Source: Parasulfitobacter algicola
GTDB lineage: Bacteria; Pseudomonadota; Alphaproteobacteria; Rhodobacterales; Rhodobacteraceae
Assembly: GCF_013315265.1 (NCBI RefSeq)
Contig: NZ_JABUFE010000005.1
Coordinates: forward strand, 124,001-188,000
Length of the DNA stretch: 64,000 nucleotides
Direction of reading: 5' to 3'
Shown: piece by piece, positions 8,667 to 18,694 of the stretch
Numbering within the stretch: the stretch's first letter is position 1
How the letters are laid out: every line of letters starts with the position of its first letter
Program-made: the position numbers and the translations under genes
Notes under the pieces: model-generated
What the model saw: the letters and a program-made list of their open reading frames with translations, nothing else
What the model was told of the DNA's origin: nothing
Databases searched by the model: none

Positions 8667-9029
8667 TCAGGCGTTGCTTTCGCGGATTTTGTCGGCGGCG
8701 TCTTTGTCGTAGGTCACGCTGTTTTCTTCAAACAAAGTGTCCAGTTCGCCCGACAGTGTCATTTCAGTGATGATGTCACATCCACCGACGAATTCACCTT
8801 TGACATACAACTGCGGAATGGTCGGCCAGTCGGAAAAATCCTTGATGCCCTGACGGATGCCGTCGTCCGCTAACACGTTGATATCTTTGAACTCTACACC
8901 CATGTAATTCAGCACACCAGCCACGCGGGATGAAAAGCCGCACTGGGGCATTTCCTTGGTGCCTTTCATGAACAACACCACGTCATTTGTGGTGATCGTA
9001 TCTTTGATTTGTGAGGTTGCGTCGGTCAT
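8667..9029 (-). CDS. grxD: Grx4-family monothiol glutaredoxin
   Basis: 120 aa, the usual length for a monothiol glutaredoxin. The active-site CGFS motif is at residues 30-33, with the GSH-binding Lys (FMKGT), the WPTIPQLY cis-Pro segment and the GGCDI glutathione-binding loop. Such proteins carry [2Fe-2S] clusters with glutathione and pass them on, often in a heterodimer with BolA. The bolA gene lies two genes upstream in the same transcription unit, which supports that role. The C-terminal tail of about 15 residues (VTYDKDAADKIRESNA) is a little longer than in E. coli. Confidence 0.95.
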   Translation of the reverse strand: MTDATSQIKDTITTNDVVLFMKGTKEMPQCGFSSRVAGVLNYMGVEFKDINVLADDGIRQGIKDFSDWPTIPQLYVKGEFVGGCDIITEMTLSGELDTLFEENSVTYDKDAADKIRESNA

Positions 9030-9260
9030 TTATTTCTCCTTCGGCACGAACATTTTCGCGTATTCCTGTGGGTCTTTCGGCACGCGGTACTGGGTGTGAT
9101 GCCCACCCCCCATGCCCGATGAATAGTCTGCTTCAATGATATGATCACCCTTGCCCGGCAAGCTACCACGTTCCGTCCCACGGGTTTGTTTCACCCGTAC
9201 AATAGCCAAAGCAATGGTCAGTGCCGAAATTATAGCAATAATCCAGAAAAAATATTCCAT
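9030..9260 (-). CDS. Small membrane-anchored protein between bolA and grxD
   Basis: 76 aa with one N-terminal transmembrane helix (about residues 3-21, WIIAIISALTIALAI) and a soluble tail with a Gly/His cluster (GMGGGHH). Its start overlaps the stop of bolA by one base (TAATG), and its own stop abuts the grxD start, so all three are one operon. I know no function. The repeated His/Gly stretch might bind metal, which is only a guess from composition. Confidence 0.75.
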   Translation of the reverse strand: MEYFFWIIAIISALTIALAIVRVKQTRGTERGSLPGKGDHIIEADYSSGMGGGHHTQYRVPKDPQEYAKMFVPKEK

Positions 9261-9499
9261 TACGGGGCTTTAGTGGTCAAAGCTAAGGCATGAAGATCAC
9301 CGTGATTGCCGTCCATTTTGCCCTTTAAAGCGGCGTAAACGGCACGTTGTTGCTGAACACGATTTTGTCCGCGAAAGCTTTCGTCAATCACTTCGGCGGC
9401 GTATTTGCTGCCTGTTCCGGACATGTCTGTGATGGTGATCTTTGCATCGGGAAAACTGGCGCGCAGCAGTTCTTCGATTTCCTGTGCTTGCATAGGCAT
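9260..9499 (-). CDS. bolA: BolA family protein
   Basis: 79 aa with the BolA fold signature: EIEELLRASFPDAKITITDMSG, KYAAEVIDESFRG, then R.VYAALKGKM...HALALTTKAP. The invariant His near the C-terminus (LHALAL) that ligates the shared iron-sulfur cluster with Grx4 is present. It heads the bolA/small membrane protein/grxD operon. The short length and the acidic first helix favour the BolA2/IbaG-like group. A start at 9493 (second Met) is also possible. Confidence 0.93.
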   Translation of the reverse strand: MPMQAQEIEELLRASFPDAKITITDMSGTGSKYAAEVIDESFRGQNRVQQQRAVYAALKGKMDGNHGDLHALALTTKAP

Positions 9500-9568
9500 A
9501 AAATCAGGTCCTTGTCTTTTGCCCTAGATGTAGAGCGCGTGATGCGCGCATGCAAGGGACCTGGGGTC

Positions 9569-10123
9569 TTACGAAGCGGCAGAGCCTTCGTTCGTAAAGC
9601 GCACCTTGCCAATATAGGGCAAGTTCCGGTTGCGCTGCGCATAATCAATGCCATAGCCCACGACAAATTCATCAGGTATTTCAAAACCCGTCCAATCCGC
9701 CTTGATATCCACCTCGCGGCGGGTGGGTTTGTTCAGTAATGCAATCGTGCGCAGCTTTTGTGGTTTACGGGCCTGCAATAGTTTCGTGACATGGTTCAGC
9801 GTGTGGCCTGTGTCGACAAGATCTTCGACCAGAAGAACATTCTTACTTTCAATGGCGCCGCGTAAGTCTTTGAGAATGCGTACTTCCCGACTACTTTCCA
9901 TGGCATCACCGTACGACGACGCTTCAAGAAAATCGACCTCAACATCCATGTTCAATTCGCGAACTAAATCCGCTATGAAAACAAAACTGCCGCGCAAAAG
10001 CCCCACTACAATTAATTTTTCAGCGTCTGCGAATTCATGTTCGATTGTCCGCGAAAGCTCTTCTATTTTGGCCGCGATCGCCTTGGCCGAGATCATTTTA
10101 TCGATGACATAAGGACGCGTCAC
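9569..10123 (-). CDS. hpt: Hypoxanthine phosphoribosyltransferase
   Basis: 184 aa from a GTG start at 10123, which is preceded by a strong AAGAGGAG RBS; the open frame continues upstream without an RBS. It converts hypoxanthine or guanine plus PRPP to the nucleotide in purine salvage. The PRPP-binding motif [14 protein letters not shown] is at about residues 96-109, and [16 protein letters not shown] near residue 42 is the first substrate-contact loop; [20 protein letters not shown] close to the C-terminus completes the type I PRTase fold. It is cytoplasmic, single gene, and divergent from the RatA-like gene. Confidence 0.94.
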   Translation of the reverse strand: MTRPYVIDKMISAKAIAAKIEELSRTIEHEFADAEKLIVVGLLRGSFVFIADLVRELNMDVEVDFLEASSYGDAMESSREVRILKDLRGAIESKNVLLVEDLVDTGHTLNHVTKLLQARKPQKLRTIALLNKPTRREVDIKADWTGFEIPDEFVVGYGIDYAQRNRNLPYIGKVRFTNEGSAAS

Positions 10124-10196
10124 GCAGAGACTCCTCTTGATTTTTCGGCGTAAGTCTACGACATGCACGCCCACTGTCACGCACAAAAGGTCCCCC

Positions 10197-10643
10197 ATGG
10201 CGACGCACACAGAAACCAAGCACCTGCCTTACACCGCCCGCCAAATGTATGATTTGGTAGCTGATGTCGGGTCATATCCTGAATTTCTGCCCTGGACGGC
10301 TGCGGCTCGGATCAGATCGACCGATGATCAAGGGGATACGACCCTGATGCTGGCCGACCTTGTGATTTCTTTCAAGGTGTTTCGTGAACGGTTCGGCAGC
10401 AAAGTCACCCTTTGGAAAGACTTCAGCCGGATTGACACCGCATATATCGACGGCCCTTTCCGCTATCTGGAGTCTCGTTGGGATTTTCGGGATGCGGATG
10501 GTGGATGTGAAGTGACATTTTTTGTTGATTTTGAATTTAAAAACCGCATTTTGCAAGGCGCTGCCGGTATGTTTTTCAATGAAGCGATGCAGCGGATTGT
10601 ACGGGCTTTTGAACGACGCGCAGCACAGCTTTATTCTTCGTGA
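10197..10643 (+). CDS. RatA/Coq10-like SRPBCC (START-fold) protein
   Basis: 148 aa. Hallmarks of the Coq10/RatA family: the N-terminal [23 protein letters not shown], a central [21 protein letters not shown], and a C-terminal helix [17 protein letters not shown]. Family members bind lipids such as ubiquinone (Coq10) or, in E. coli RatA, inhibit 70S ribosome assembly; which applies here cannot be decided. The start ATG is at 10197 behind AAAAGG. The 3' end overlaps the convergent pncC-like gene by 13 bases. Confidence 0.88.
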   Translation: MATHTETKHLPYTARQMYDLVADVGSYPEFLPWTAAARIRSTDDQGDTTLMLADLVISFKVFRERFGSKVTLWKDFSRIDTAYIDGPFRYLESRWDFRDADGGCEVTFFVDFEFKNRILQGAAGMFFNEAMQRIVRAFERRAAQLYSS

Positions 10644-11110
10644 TCCCGGATTACATTTAACATTAGGTTTATTGCGTAATGCGTTGATTTTTCACGTACA
10701 AGTGCCCGACCAATCGCACCAAAATCAATGGTCTGTGTCACGATTTTATTATTTAGATATGCCAGACCAAAACAAACGCGGCCTTCGGGTTTGTGATCTG
10801 ATCCGCCGGGCCCTGCGATACCTGTGACGGATATTGCCAACTGTGCGTCAGACCGCGCTAATGCGCCTTTGGCCATTTCGCGTGCGACCTGTTCTGACAC
10901 TGCGCCATGCGCATCCAATGTTTCTGCGAGTACACTCAACATATCTCGCTTGGCGGCGTTGGAATATGTCACAAATCCGCGGTCAAATACATCAGATGAT
11001 CCAGGAATATCGGTCAGCGCCGCCGCAATCATACCACCAGTACAACTTTCGGCTGTGGCAATCCGCAGATGTGCCGCACGGGCTGTATTCAACAAGGCAG
11101 GTGCACTCAC
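10631..11110 (-). CDS. pncC: CinA-family nicotinamide-nucleotide amidohydrolase
   Basis: 159 aa, the stand-alone CinA C-terminal domain. It hydrolyses NMN to NaMN and ammonia in pyridine nucleotide recycling. Visible signatures: TAESCTGGMIAAALTDIPGSS (active Ser22 with Thr24) and VTGIAGPGGSDHKPEGRVCFG. It ends the pgpA-side operon ispDF-pgpA-pncC: its start overlaps the pgpA stop by 4 bases, and the 3' end overlaps the convergent RatA-like gene. Close coupling with lipid and isoprenoid genes is common in this group. Confidence 0.93.
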   Translation of the reverse strand: MSAPALLNTARAAHLRIATAESCTGGMIAAALTDIPGSSDVFDRGFVTYSNAAKRDMLSVLAETLDAHGAVSEQVAREMAKGALARSDAQLAISVTGIAGPGGSDHKPEGRVCFGLAYLNNKIVTQTIDFGAIGRALVREKSTHYAINLMLNVIRDHEE

Positions 11111-11601
11111 AATCCAAGACCCATGTGTGCCACTGCTGCGGCCAGCCCAACGCAGATCGCGGCCAGCATTCCAGCAATCACGTCATCCAGCATGACACCA
11201 AGTGGTCCGTGTTGACGATCTGCCCAACCCACTGGGCCGGGCTTCCAGATATCAAACAAGCGAAACAGCACAAAAGCCGCGATCCAGCCGGGATAAGGGA
11301 AGACCCAAGGGTCCGCGCCTGCGTGCCAAAGCCCGGCTGACAAGGGCCAAAGAGCGATCCATTGGCCCGCGACCTCGTCTATGACGATCTGCGAAGGGTC
11401 ATGGTCATCACTTTCGTGGGTTTCCTGAAGTGTGGCCCACCAACCGGCTGCAAAAACAACAACTGTGGCCAGCGCAAGTGCCGGAAAGCCGCCCAAGACA
11501 TGCAGCAGGTATGCCACAGGGATAGCTGCCGCCGACCCCCAAGTGCCGGGTGCGGGCCGCAAATAGCCGATAAAGAAAAATGTGGCGATCAGGCGGCTCA
11601 T
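11107..11601 (-). CDS. pgpA: Phosphatidylglycerophosphatase A
   Basis: 164 aa inner-membrane enzyme that removes the phosphate from phosphatidylglycerol phosphate to make PG. The PgpA pattern is clear: [20 protein letters not shown], then D-rich segments [22 protein letters not shown] with the catalytic acidic residues, then [18 protein letters not shown] and [17 protein letters not shown]. About four hydrophobic helices are visible. It overlaps ispDF and pncC by 4 bases on each side, so translation is coupled across the operon. Confidence 0.94.
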   Translation of the reverse strand: MSRLIATFFFIGYLRPAPGTWGSAAAIPVAYLLHVLGGFPALALATVVVFAAGWWATLQETHESDDHDPSQIVIDEVAGQWIALWPLSAGLWHAGADPWVFPYPGWIAAFVLFRLFDIWKPGPVGWADRQHGPLGVMLDDVIAGMLAAICVGLAAAVAHMGLGL

Positions 11602-12719
11602 GGTTTGATCAGCGTGGCGGTGGCAAGGGCTGCGATGCCTTCTTCGCGCCCTGTGAAACCAAGCCGTTCCGATGTTGTGGCCTTGATACTGACCCGGTTA
11701 GCCGTGATGCCGATGATATGGGCCATGGCATCTTTCATTTGTGCCGTATGGGGTCCGATCTTGGGCTGTTCGCAGATCAATGTGCAATCAACATTGGCGA
11801 TCTGAAAACCGTGTTCGGCGGCCAAATCAACGGCATGGCGCAAAAAGATATCGCTGGCTGCACCCTTCCACTGTGGATCAGAGGGCGGAAAATGCTGTCC
11901 GATATCGCCTTGTGCCAATGCGCCATAAATCGCGTCGGTGACAGCGTGCATGCCGACATCAGCATCGGAATGCCCTTGCAGGCCCCGATCAAACGGCACG
12001 GATATCCCGCATAATGTCACGTGATCGCCTGCGCCAAAGCGGTGCACATCGAACCCGTTGCCAAGGCGAATATCCATCTTTGATCCCAATATTTTTTCTG
12101 CGCGGGCAAAATCGCTGGCCTGCGTAATTTTCAGGTTGTCGTCGCTTCCCGGCAGAATTGCAACCTTGATACCAGCGGCGCGGGCCACTTCAACATCATC
12201 TGCAGCCGTGCCGTCATGCGCCTGATGCGCCTTTAAAATAGCTTTGTAATCAAAACCTTGTGGGGTTTGCGCGCGGTAAAGATGGGCCCTGTCCTGGGTG
12301 CCGGTTACATAGTCATTTTCGCCCCGCCATAGCGCATCTGTCACGACCAGCGCGGGCGCTGCGGCTTGGGCGTGGTCAAGTGTGTCAATGGTTTGCTGGA
12401 TTAGCTTAGCCGATATACAGGGCCGCGCCACATCGTGAATCAGCACTTTGGTGACGCCCAACCCACTTAAGGCCTGCAATCCCGCCAAAACGCTGCTGCA
12501 ACGGGTCGCCCCGCCAATGACACAAGGCACATCGGGCATGCGCCCCAGATCATCTGGATGCAAGACCACAACGATGTGTTCAATTTCAGTAATCTGACGA
12601 AAGGCATCCAGCGTCCAGTCTGCCACCCGGCGACCGGCAACCGTCTGCCATTGCTTGGCAATTTCACCCCCGGCACGTGTCCCGCGTCCGGCCGCAACGA
12701 TGACGGCGGCTGTGGTCAT
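11598..12719 (-). CDS. ispDF: Bifunctional IspD/IspF enzyme of the MEP isoprenoid pathway
   Basis: 373 aa with two fused enzymes. Residues 1 to about 210 are IspD, the MEP cytidylyltransferase ([21 protein letters not shown] nucleotide-binding start and [13 protein letters not shown]). Residues about 213-373 are IspF, the cyclic diphosphate synthase ([20 protein letters not shown], metal-binding DVH, then [19 protein letters not shown] and the [15 protein letters not shown] end). Fusion of non-consecutive pathway enzymes is typical of alphaproteobacteria. It heads the operon with pgpA and pncC; the divergent dusB-ntr operon starts about 186 bases away. Confidence 0.97.
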   Translation of the reverse strand: MTTAAVIVAAGRGTRAGGEIAKQWQTVAGRRVADWTLDAFRQITEIEHIVVVLHPDDLGRMPDVPCVIGGATRCSSVLAGLQALSGLGVTKVLIHDVARPCISAKLIQQTIDTLDHAQAAAPALVVTDALWRGENDYVTGTQDRAHLYRAQTPQGFDYKAILKAHQAHDGTAADDVEVARAAGIKVAILPGSDDNLKITQASDFARAEKILGSKMDIRLGNGFDVHRFGAGDHVTLCGISVPFDRGLQGHSDADVGMHAVTDAIYGALAQGDIGQHFPPSDPQWKGAASDIFLRHAVDLAAEHGFQIANVDCTLICEQPKIGPHTAQMKDAMAHIIGITANRVSIKATTSERLGFTGREEGIAALATATLIKP

Positions 12720-12905
12720 GGATAGTCTCCGCTTTTTCAGAATTGTTTAGGCTTTGATTGCAGCGGGGGCAATCGGCAAGAAATCGACCTAAATAATGCC
12801 TATTTTTTATGCAATGCGCAAATTTGTAGCATTTAGGTGCAGTGGATCGTTTGCGATTGTCTTATTGGCACGATAACTGATGTGAAACGCTTAAGGATTA
12901 ATCAT

Positions 12906-13886
12906 TTGTCCATTCCGGTGGCGCAAAGCCCACTTCAGATGCCCGTTTTCCTGGCCCCTTTGGCTGGAATAACAGATTTGCCGTTCCGGACACTTGTGTC
13001 GCGGTTTGGTGCTGGGCGCGTGGTCAGCGAAATGGTCGCAAGTCAGGAAATGGTTCAGGCCAAGCCGGGCGTGCGCGAACGCGCCGAGCTGGGATTTGAC
13101 ATCGCCAACACTGCCGTTCAACTTGCCGGGCGCGATGCAAAATGGATGGCTGAAGCGGCAAGGATGGTCGAAGCAAACGGCGCGCAGATCATTGATATCA
13201 ACATGGGATGTCCAGCTAAAAAGGTCGTGAACGGTTATTCTGGATCGGCGCTGTTGAAAGATCTGGATCATGCGCTTGGATTGATCGACGCCGTGGTGAC
13301 GGCGGTGAAAATACCCGTGACACTGAAAACCCGTCTGGGATGGGACGATGATCTGATGAATGCGCCTGATCTGGCACAGCGTGCCGAAGCGGCGGGGATC
13401 GCGATGATCACAATCCATGGTCGGACGCGATGCCAATTTTATAAAGGTCACGCAGACTGGAAAGCCATTGCAGCGGTTAAACAGGCCGTCAGCATCCCGG
13501 TTATTGCCAACGGCGACATCATAGATGCAGCAACCGCCCGTCAGGCGCTGCACGCCTCTGGTGCGGATGGTGTGATGATTGGCCGGGGTGCACAGGGCCG
13601 TCCGTGGCTGTTGGCACAGGTTTCTGCGCAGCTATTCGGAACAAAGGCGCCCGATATCCCGACAGGGCGCAGTTTTGTCGATATGGTCAGCACCCATTAC
13701 GATAACATGTTGTCATTTTACGGCGTCGATCTGGGGGGCCGCGTCGCCCGTAAGCATCTGGGTTGGTACATGGATTATGCGGGCACGGGGGCTGGTCTGC
13801 GAAAATCTGTCCTGACCGCTACATCGACTGAGGTGATCCGCCTGTTGCCTGACGCGCTTGCAATGCAAACCGGGTTAGCTGCATGA
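12906..13886 (+). CDS. dusB: tRNA-dihydrouridine synthase DusB (NifR3)
   Basis: 326 aa FMN enzyme that reduces uridine in the tRNA D-loop. The signature LAPLAGITDLPFRTLVSRFG is near the N-terminus, the catalytic Cys102 in NMGCPAKKV, and the FMN phosphate loop GVMIGRGAQGRPWL follows. I chose the TTG at 12906 because AAGGA lies 8 bases upstream and the usual family length is then met; a GTG at 12837 lacks this. As in Rhodobacter (nifR3), it is the first gene of the ntr operon and overlaps ntrB by 4 bases. Confidence 0.94.
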   Translation: MSIPVAQSPLQMPVFLAPLAGITDLPFRTLVSRFGAGRVVSEMVASQEMVQAKPGVRERAELGFDIANTAVQLAGRDAKWMAEAARMVEANGAQIIDINMGCPAKKVVNGYSGSALLKDLDHALGLIDAVVTAVKIPVTLKTRLGWDDDLMNAPDLAQRAEAAGIAMITIHGRTRCQFYKGHADWKAIAAVKQAVSIPVIANGDIIDAATARQALHASGADGVMIGRGAQGRPWLLAQVSAQLFGTKAPDIPTGRSFVDMVSTHYDNMLSFYGVDLGGRVARKHLGWYMDYAGTGAGLRKSVLTATSTEVIRLLPDALAMQTGLAA

Positions 13887-14971
13887 GTATGGATGACGAT
13901 CTTTGGACATCGCTTCCCACACCTGCGCTTCTTGTGGCGTCAGATGATCATATCGTCGATGCAAATCCTGCTGCAGAAGGGTTCTTGAACACATCGCGCA
14001 AGTCTTTGAGGAATGCTTCATTTTGGGAAAAGATACGGGTTGATGCACCGCTTGAAGATGCTTTTGCCCGCGCCCGTCGCGACCATTCGGTTCTGTATGT
14101 CAATGATATAGATGTCGGCGCACCGGGCCGGGCTGGTGTGATGTGCAACATTCAGATCGCACCCCTAACGGGCAGCGATGGTCAAATGATTTTTCTGATC
14201 TCGCCGCGCGAACTTGTGGCCCGCCTTAGTCGGCCAAAAGGCGCCCAGTCTGCAGCGCAATCCGCAATCGGCATGGCTGAAATGCTTGCTCATGAAATCA
14301 AAAATCCACTTGCGGGCATCACTGGGGCCGCACAGCTTTTGTCGATGAACCTGTCTAATGGCGATCTTGAGATGACTGATCTGATCGTCGCCGAAAGTAG
14401 ACGAATCGTAAAGTTGCTGGAACAGGTTGAACAGTTCGGAAACCTGCGTCCGCCGGATAAGAACCGCGTGAATATCCATGATGTGCTGGACCGTGCGCGG
14501 AAATCCGCAATGGTCGGGTTTGGTGCATCCATGGCATTTGTTGAAGAATACGATCCGTCGCTTCCCCCTACGCTAGGAGACGCCGATCAGCTGTTGCAAG
14601 TCTTTCTGAACCTTTTGAAAAATGCTAGTGAAGCGGCGGGTAATAATGGGGGCACGATCAGGTTGAAAACCTCATATGATTTGTCCCTAAGGCTGCGCCG
14701 TAAGGATGGCACGACAGTTTCGGCCCCTCTGCTGGTCGAGATCATAGATGACGGCCCAGGCTTGCCACCTGCCGTTGAAAATACCCTGTTCGAGCCGTTT
14801 GTATCGGGCCGCGAAAATGGCACCGGGCTTGGGCTGGCACTGGTGTCGAAGATTATTACGGAACACGATGGTTGGGTCGCAGTTGATTCAGTGCCCGGCC
14901 ACACGGTGTTTCGTATTTCCCTGCCGATCACCACTGATGAAACCCGCAGATTAAACGTGGAGACACACTAA
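13883..14971 (+). CDS. ntrB: Nitrogen regulation sensor kinase NtrB
   Basis: 362 aa cytoplasmic histidine kinase without membrane segments. An N-terminal PAS-type domain (residues about 10-110) precedes the H box AHEIKNPLAG with phospho-acceptor His137. The ATP-binding boxes follow: the N box (FLNLLKNASEAA), G1 (DDGPGLP) and G2 (GTGLGLAL). It phosphorylates NtrC when nitrogen is short, under PII control in known systems. Its ATG overlaps dusB, and its stop is directly followed by the ntrC ATG. Confidence 0.95.
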   Translation: MSMDDDLWTSLPTPALLVASDDHIVDANPAAEGFLNTSRKSLRNASFWEKIRVDAPLEDAFARARRDHSVLYVNDIDVGAPGRAGVMCNIQIAPLTGSDGQMIFLISPRELVARLSRPKGAQSAAQSAIGMAEMLAHEIKNPLAGITGAAQLLSMNLSNGDLEMTDLIVAESRRIVKLLEQVEQFGNLRPPDKNRVNIHDVLDRARKSAMVGFGASMAFVEEYDPSLPPTLGDADQLLQVFLNLLKNASEAAGNNGGTIRLKTSYDLSLRLRRKDGTTVSAPLLVEIIDDGPGLPPAVENTLFEPFVSGRENGTGLGLALVSKIITEHDGWVAVDSVPGHTVFRISLPITTDETRRLNVETH

Positions 14972-16336
14972 ATGGACGGAACCGTACTTGTCGCTGATGA
15001 TGACCGCACGATCAGAACGGTGCTGACGCAAGCATTGACCCGTGCGGGGTGCAAGGTACACGCCACCTCAAGCCTGATGACACTGCTGCGGTGGGTCGAA
15101 GAAGGCAAAGGCGATTTGGTGATTTCAGATGTGGTCATGCCTGATGGAAACGGTCTTGAGGCGTTGCCGAAGATCGGACAGGAACGCCCAGGGCTGCCGG
15201 TCATCGTAATTTCGGCGCAAAACACGATCATGACAGCCATTCAGGCGGCCGAGGCCGAGGCCTATGATTATCTGCCCAAGCCCTTTGATCTGCCTGATCT
15301 GATGAAACGTGCCGCCAAGGCGCTTGAAGTAAAGCGTCGTGCGCCTGCGCCCAAAGTGGATGGGGCAAAGCCGTCGGATGATCTGCCGCTGGTTGGTCGT
15401 ACGCCGTTGATGCAGGCGCTTTACCGGCTTGTGGCGCGGGTCATGAACACAGAGTTGACCGTTCTGGTTACGGGCGAAAGCGGTACGGGCAAATCCTTGA
15501 TCGCAAAGGCCATTCACGATTTTTCCGACCGTCGCCCGCTGCCTTATGTTGTGGTCAGCGCTGCCGATCTGGAAGGAATGGAAGGTCCGGCCACTGTGCT
15601 AAGCCGTGCCAAAGGCGGATCACTGGTTTTTGATGAAGTTGGCGATCTTAGCCTTGAGGCACAGGCGCGCATCGTACGCATGCTGGACAGCCTGGGTGAG
15701 AACGCCCCGCGGATCATGGCCACCAGTCAGGCCGATTTGATGCACCGGATGGAGCAGGGGGCCTTCCGTCAAGATTTATTCTATCGCCTTGGCGGTGTGA
15801 CCGTAAATGTACCGGCTTTGCGCGAACGGGTTGATGATATTCCGCTGCTGGCGGATCATTTTCTGGCCCGTGCGGAACGCGATGGCAATGCGACTAAACG
15901 ATTGACCGAGGGCGCCACAGATCTGATCCGTGCCTACAGCTGGCCGGGTAATGTGCGGCAGCTTGAAAACGCGATCCGGCGTCTTGTCGTGACATCAGCC
16001 GAAGATGATATATCGAGGTCCCAGGTCGAAATGATGTTGGGCAACCAGCCAGCTATGGAACCACTGGTCGGCGGGGGCGAGGGCGAAAAACTATCTAGTT
16101 CCGTCTATAAACATCTGCGCCGCTATTTCGATCTGCATGGCGGGGTATTGCCGCCATCGGGACTGTATCAGCGAATCTTGAAAGAGGTAGAGCTACCGCT
16201 GATCGAAATCGCTTTGGATGCGACGGGTGGAAATCAGGCAAAATGTGCTGATTTACTTGGAATTAACCGGAATACTTTGCGAAAGAAGATCACTGATCTC
16301 GATATCCGCGTGACACGCCGCCGTAAATTGATGTAA
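14972..16336 (+). CDS. ntrC: Nitrogen response regulator NtrC lacking the GAFTGA loop
   Basis: 454 aa. Receiver domain at residues 1-120 with phospho-acceptor Asp53, AAA+ domain at about 140-370 with Walker A GESGTGKS (about 168-175), and a C-terminal Fis-type HTH ([20 protein letters not shown]). The L1 loop that carries GAFTGA in sigma54 activators is missing: the sequence runs [24 protein letters not shown]. Rhodobacter capsulatus NtrC has the same deletion and activates sigma70-type polymerase, so that mode is inferred here. It follows ntrB without a gap. Confidence 0.95.
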   Translation: MDGTVLVADDDRTIRTVLTQALTRAGCKVHATSSLMTLLRWVEEGKGDLVISDVVMPDGNGLEALPKIGQERPGLPVIVISAQNTIMTAIQAAEAEAYDYLPKPFDLPDLMKRAAKALEVKRRAPAPKVDGAKPSDDLPLVGRTPLMQALYRLVARVMNTELTVLVTGESGTGKSLIAKAIHDFSDRRPLPYVVVSAADLEGMEGPATVLSRAKGGSLVFDEVGDLSLEAQARIVRMLDSLGENAPRIMATSQADLMHRMEQGAFRQDLFYRLGGVTVNVPALRERVDDIPLLADHFLARAERDGNATKRLTEGATDLIRAYSWPGNVRQLENAIRRLVVTSAEDDISRSQVEMMLGNQPAMEPLVGGGEGEKLSSSVYKHLRRYFDLHGGVLPPSGLYQRILKEVELPLIEIALDATGGNQAKCADLLGINRNTLRKKITDLDIRVTRRRKLM

Positions 16337-16433
16337 AACCGCAACAGAACCGTGGCCGATCGGCGTCAGTCGATGACGAAGCCACAAAATATAGCGGTAC
16401 GTTGCGGGCGCAACACATCAGGAGAGAGCAGGC

Positions 16434-18686
16434 TTGTCAGCATCTGTGCGCGGGTCTTTCTGGAATACGCTCAGTCGTTTGAATGAATACAAACGGCTGA
16501 AGTTCTGGCTGACGTTTGGCGTTATTGCCATGGGTCCGGTATTGGCTGTGGCCACCTTTGTTGTTTTTGGGCCTTTTGCCGTTGGCGGATCTGTCGTTGG
16601 TCTGCGGTTGGTGCTGATGGCCGATCTGGTCTATGTGCTAATTATTGCAACGCTGGTGATGCAACGCGTGGCACGGATTGTGGCGGCACGGCGGGCCAGA
16701 TCTGCAGGGTCGCGCCTGCACCTTCGTTTGACGGGTGTTTTCGCGATTGTGGCGTTGGTGCCAACGGTTCTGGTTGCGATTTTTGCTGGATTGACCATCA
16801 ACATCGGACTTGAAGGATGGTTTTCGGACCGCGTCAGCAATGTGGTGGGAACATCCCTGGCAGCAGCGCAAGCTTACGAGTCTGAACAACGCGAGGCTAT
16901 TGCACGCGATACCCTGTTGCTGGCTGCCGATCTGAACAGCCTTCGTAACGACAGGGGCATCGTTGATGACGGTGAATTGCGCAAATTTCTGAATGACGAA
17001 AACAGTATTCAGACATTTTTGCTGAACAATCTGACCGAAATTTATATCATCGACGGCCAAGGCAATATTCGCGCCCGTGGCGACGGCAGTTACTTGTTCA
17101 ATTTCGAAAAACCAGAGTCTGCTGTAATCGCGCAGGCCCGACAGTACGAATTGGTACTGATCGAAGATCCTGATCGCGATGAATACCGCGGTCTGATGCC
17201 TCTTCGCGGGTATCTAGACCATTATATTTATGTCACGCGGGAAGTGGATGGAAATCTGCTGAAACTGCTGGATGACACACAGCAAACAGCGACGCTTTAT
17301 CAGCAACTGGAAACGCAGCGCGGCCGGATGGTATTCGATTTCGGTCTGTTTTATCTGGGTTTTGCCGTCACTTTGATCCTGGCGTCGATCTGGCTGGGGC
17401 TATGGTTTGCAGAACGGCTGTCACGCCCGGTGGGGCGTTTGGCGGGGGCGGCACAACAGGTCGGTATGGGTGATCTAAGTGTTCAGGTGCGCGAAGAACG
17501 CGGCGATGATGAAATCGCCATGTTGGGGCGCTATTTCAATCAGATGACACGCCAACTGAAAGCGCAACGCGAGACACTGTTGGACAACACTCAGCAGATC
17601 GAACGACGCAGGCGGCTGTTTGACTCCGTGCTAAGTTCGGTCACATCAGGGGTGATCGGGTTGGATGCCGGCGGGGCCGTGACTTTTGTGAATAAATCGG
17701 CTGAGCGTCTTTTGAATATTGATGCATCTGAAGCGCGCGTAATTGGCTTGGCCGTACCGGAATTTGGTGCATTGTTTGATCGGTTGCCTGGCAGCAAAAG
17801 CGAAGTGGTGCAGGAAGAAATCCAGATTACACGTTACGGTAAAACAGAAACGCTATTGGTGCGATTATCCTTGCGGCGTCACGAAGACGGGGCCTTGGAC
17901 GGTTATGTTGTGGCATTTGAGGATGTGACTGATCTGGTCAGCGCGCAACGCATGGCGGCTTGGGGTGATGTGGCGCGTCGTATCGCGCACGAAATCAAGA
18001 ACCCGCTGACACCGATCCAGCTGTCCGCAGAGCGTATCAAACGAAAATTTCGCCCTCAGGTCGAAGTGCCTGAAGACCTGGATCAAATGACCGATGTGAT
18101 CGTACGTCAAACCAATGATTTACGGCGCATTGTGGATGAATTTTCCAAATTTGCCCGCATGCCGGAACCTGCCAAGAAAGACGAAGATGTCACCGCATTG
18201 GTGCAGGCAGCCGTACTTTTGCAAGGCAGTGCACAGGATATAACGCTGAAATCTGATCTGCCAACACAGACTGTTTTTGCAAATGTTGACGCGACAATGA
18301 TTAGGCAAGCTTTGACAAACCTAATTAAAAACGCGGGGGAAGCCATTGAAACTTATATAGAAAAGCGAAACCCAAATAGCTTCAGCCCTGAAGTTCACGT
18401 TTCCATGTCACTGACCGAAGATGAGGTTGTTATCCAAATCGCGGATAACGGTATCGGCCTACCCAAAGATCGCGCGCGTCTGTTTGAACCCTATGTTACG
18501 ACCCGCGACAAGGGCACGGGGCTTGGCCTGCCGATCGTCAAGAAAATTATCGAAGAACACGGTGGCAGTCTGCAATTGGTGGATGCCCCCGTTTTTGAAG
18601 GAAATGACCACGCTGGCGCACTGGCAGAAATACGTCTGCCGCGTGTGGCGCAAACCGAAACCCTAAAAATAGAAGAAACCGCTTGA
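16434..18686 (+). CDS. ntrY: Membrane sensor kinase NtrY
   Basis: 750 aa. Three to four N-terminal membrane helices (within residues 15-125), a periplasmic sensory region and another helix at about 300-325, then HAMP (about 326-380), PAS (about 390-490), the H box IAHEIKNPLTPIQLSAERI with His519, and the ATPase boxes (NLIKNAGEAI, DNGIGLP, GTGLGLPIVKK). The start is TTG at 16434 with AGGAGAGAG upstream. It works with NtrX in nitrogen, redox and envelope-related signalling in alphaproteobacteria. A 97-base spacer separates it from ntrC and may hold a secondary promoter. Confidence 0.95.
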   Translation: MSASVRGSFWNTLSRLNEYKRLKFWLTFGVIAMGPVLAVATFVVFGPFAVGGSVVGLRLVLMADLVYVLIIATLVMQRVARIVAARRARSAGSRLHLRLTGVFAIVALVPTVLVAIFAGLTINIGLEGWFSDRVSNVVGTSLAAAQAYESEQREAIARDTLLLAADLNSLRNDRGIVDDGELRKFLNDENSIQTFLLNNLTEIYIIDGQGNIRARGDGSYLFNFEKPESAVIAQARQYELVLIEDPDRDEYRGLMPLRGYLDHYIYVTREVDGNLLKLLDDTQQTATLYQQLETQRGRMVFDFGLFYLGFAVTLILASIWLGLWFAERLSRPVGRLAGAAQQVGMGDLSVQVREERGDDEIAMLGRYFNQMTRQLKAQRETLLDNTQQIERRRRLFDSVLSSVTSGVIGLDAGGAVTFVNKSAERLLNIDASEARVIGLAVPEFGALFDRLPGSKSEVVQEEIQITRYGKTETLLVRLSLRRHEDGALDGYVVAFEDVTDLVSAQRMAAWGDVARRIAHEIKNPLTPIQLSAERIKRKFRPQVEVPEDLDQMTDVIVRQTNDLRRIVDEFSKFARMPEPAKKDEDVTALVQAAVLLQGSAQDITLKSDLPTQTVFANVDATMIRQALTNLIKNAGEAIETYIEKRNPNSFSPEVHVSMSLTEDEVVIQIADNGIGLPKDRARLFEPYVTTRDKGTGLGLPIVKKIIEEHGGSLQLVDAPVFEGNDHAGALAEIRLPRVAQTETLKIEETA

Positions 18687-18694
18687 GGTGACCT

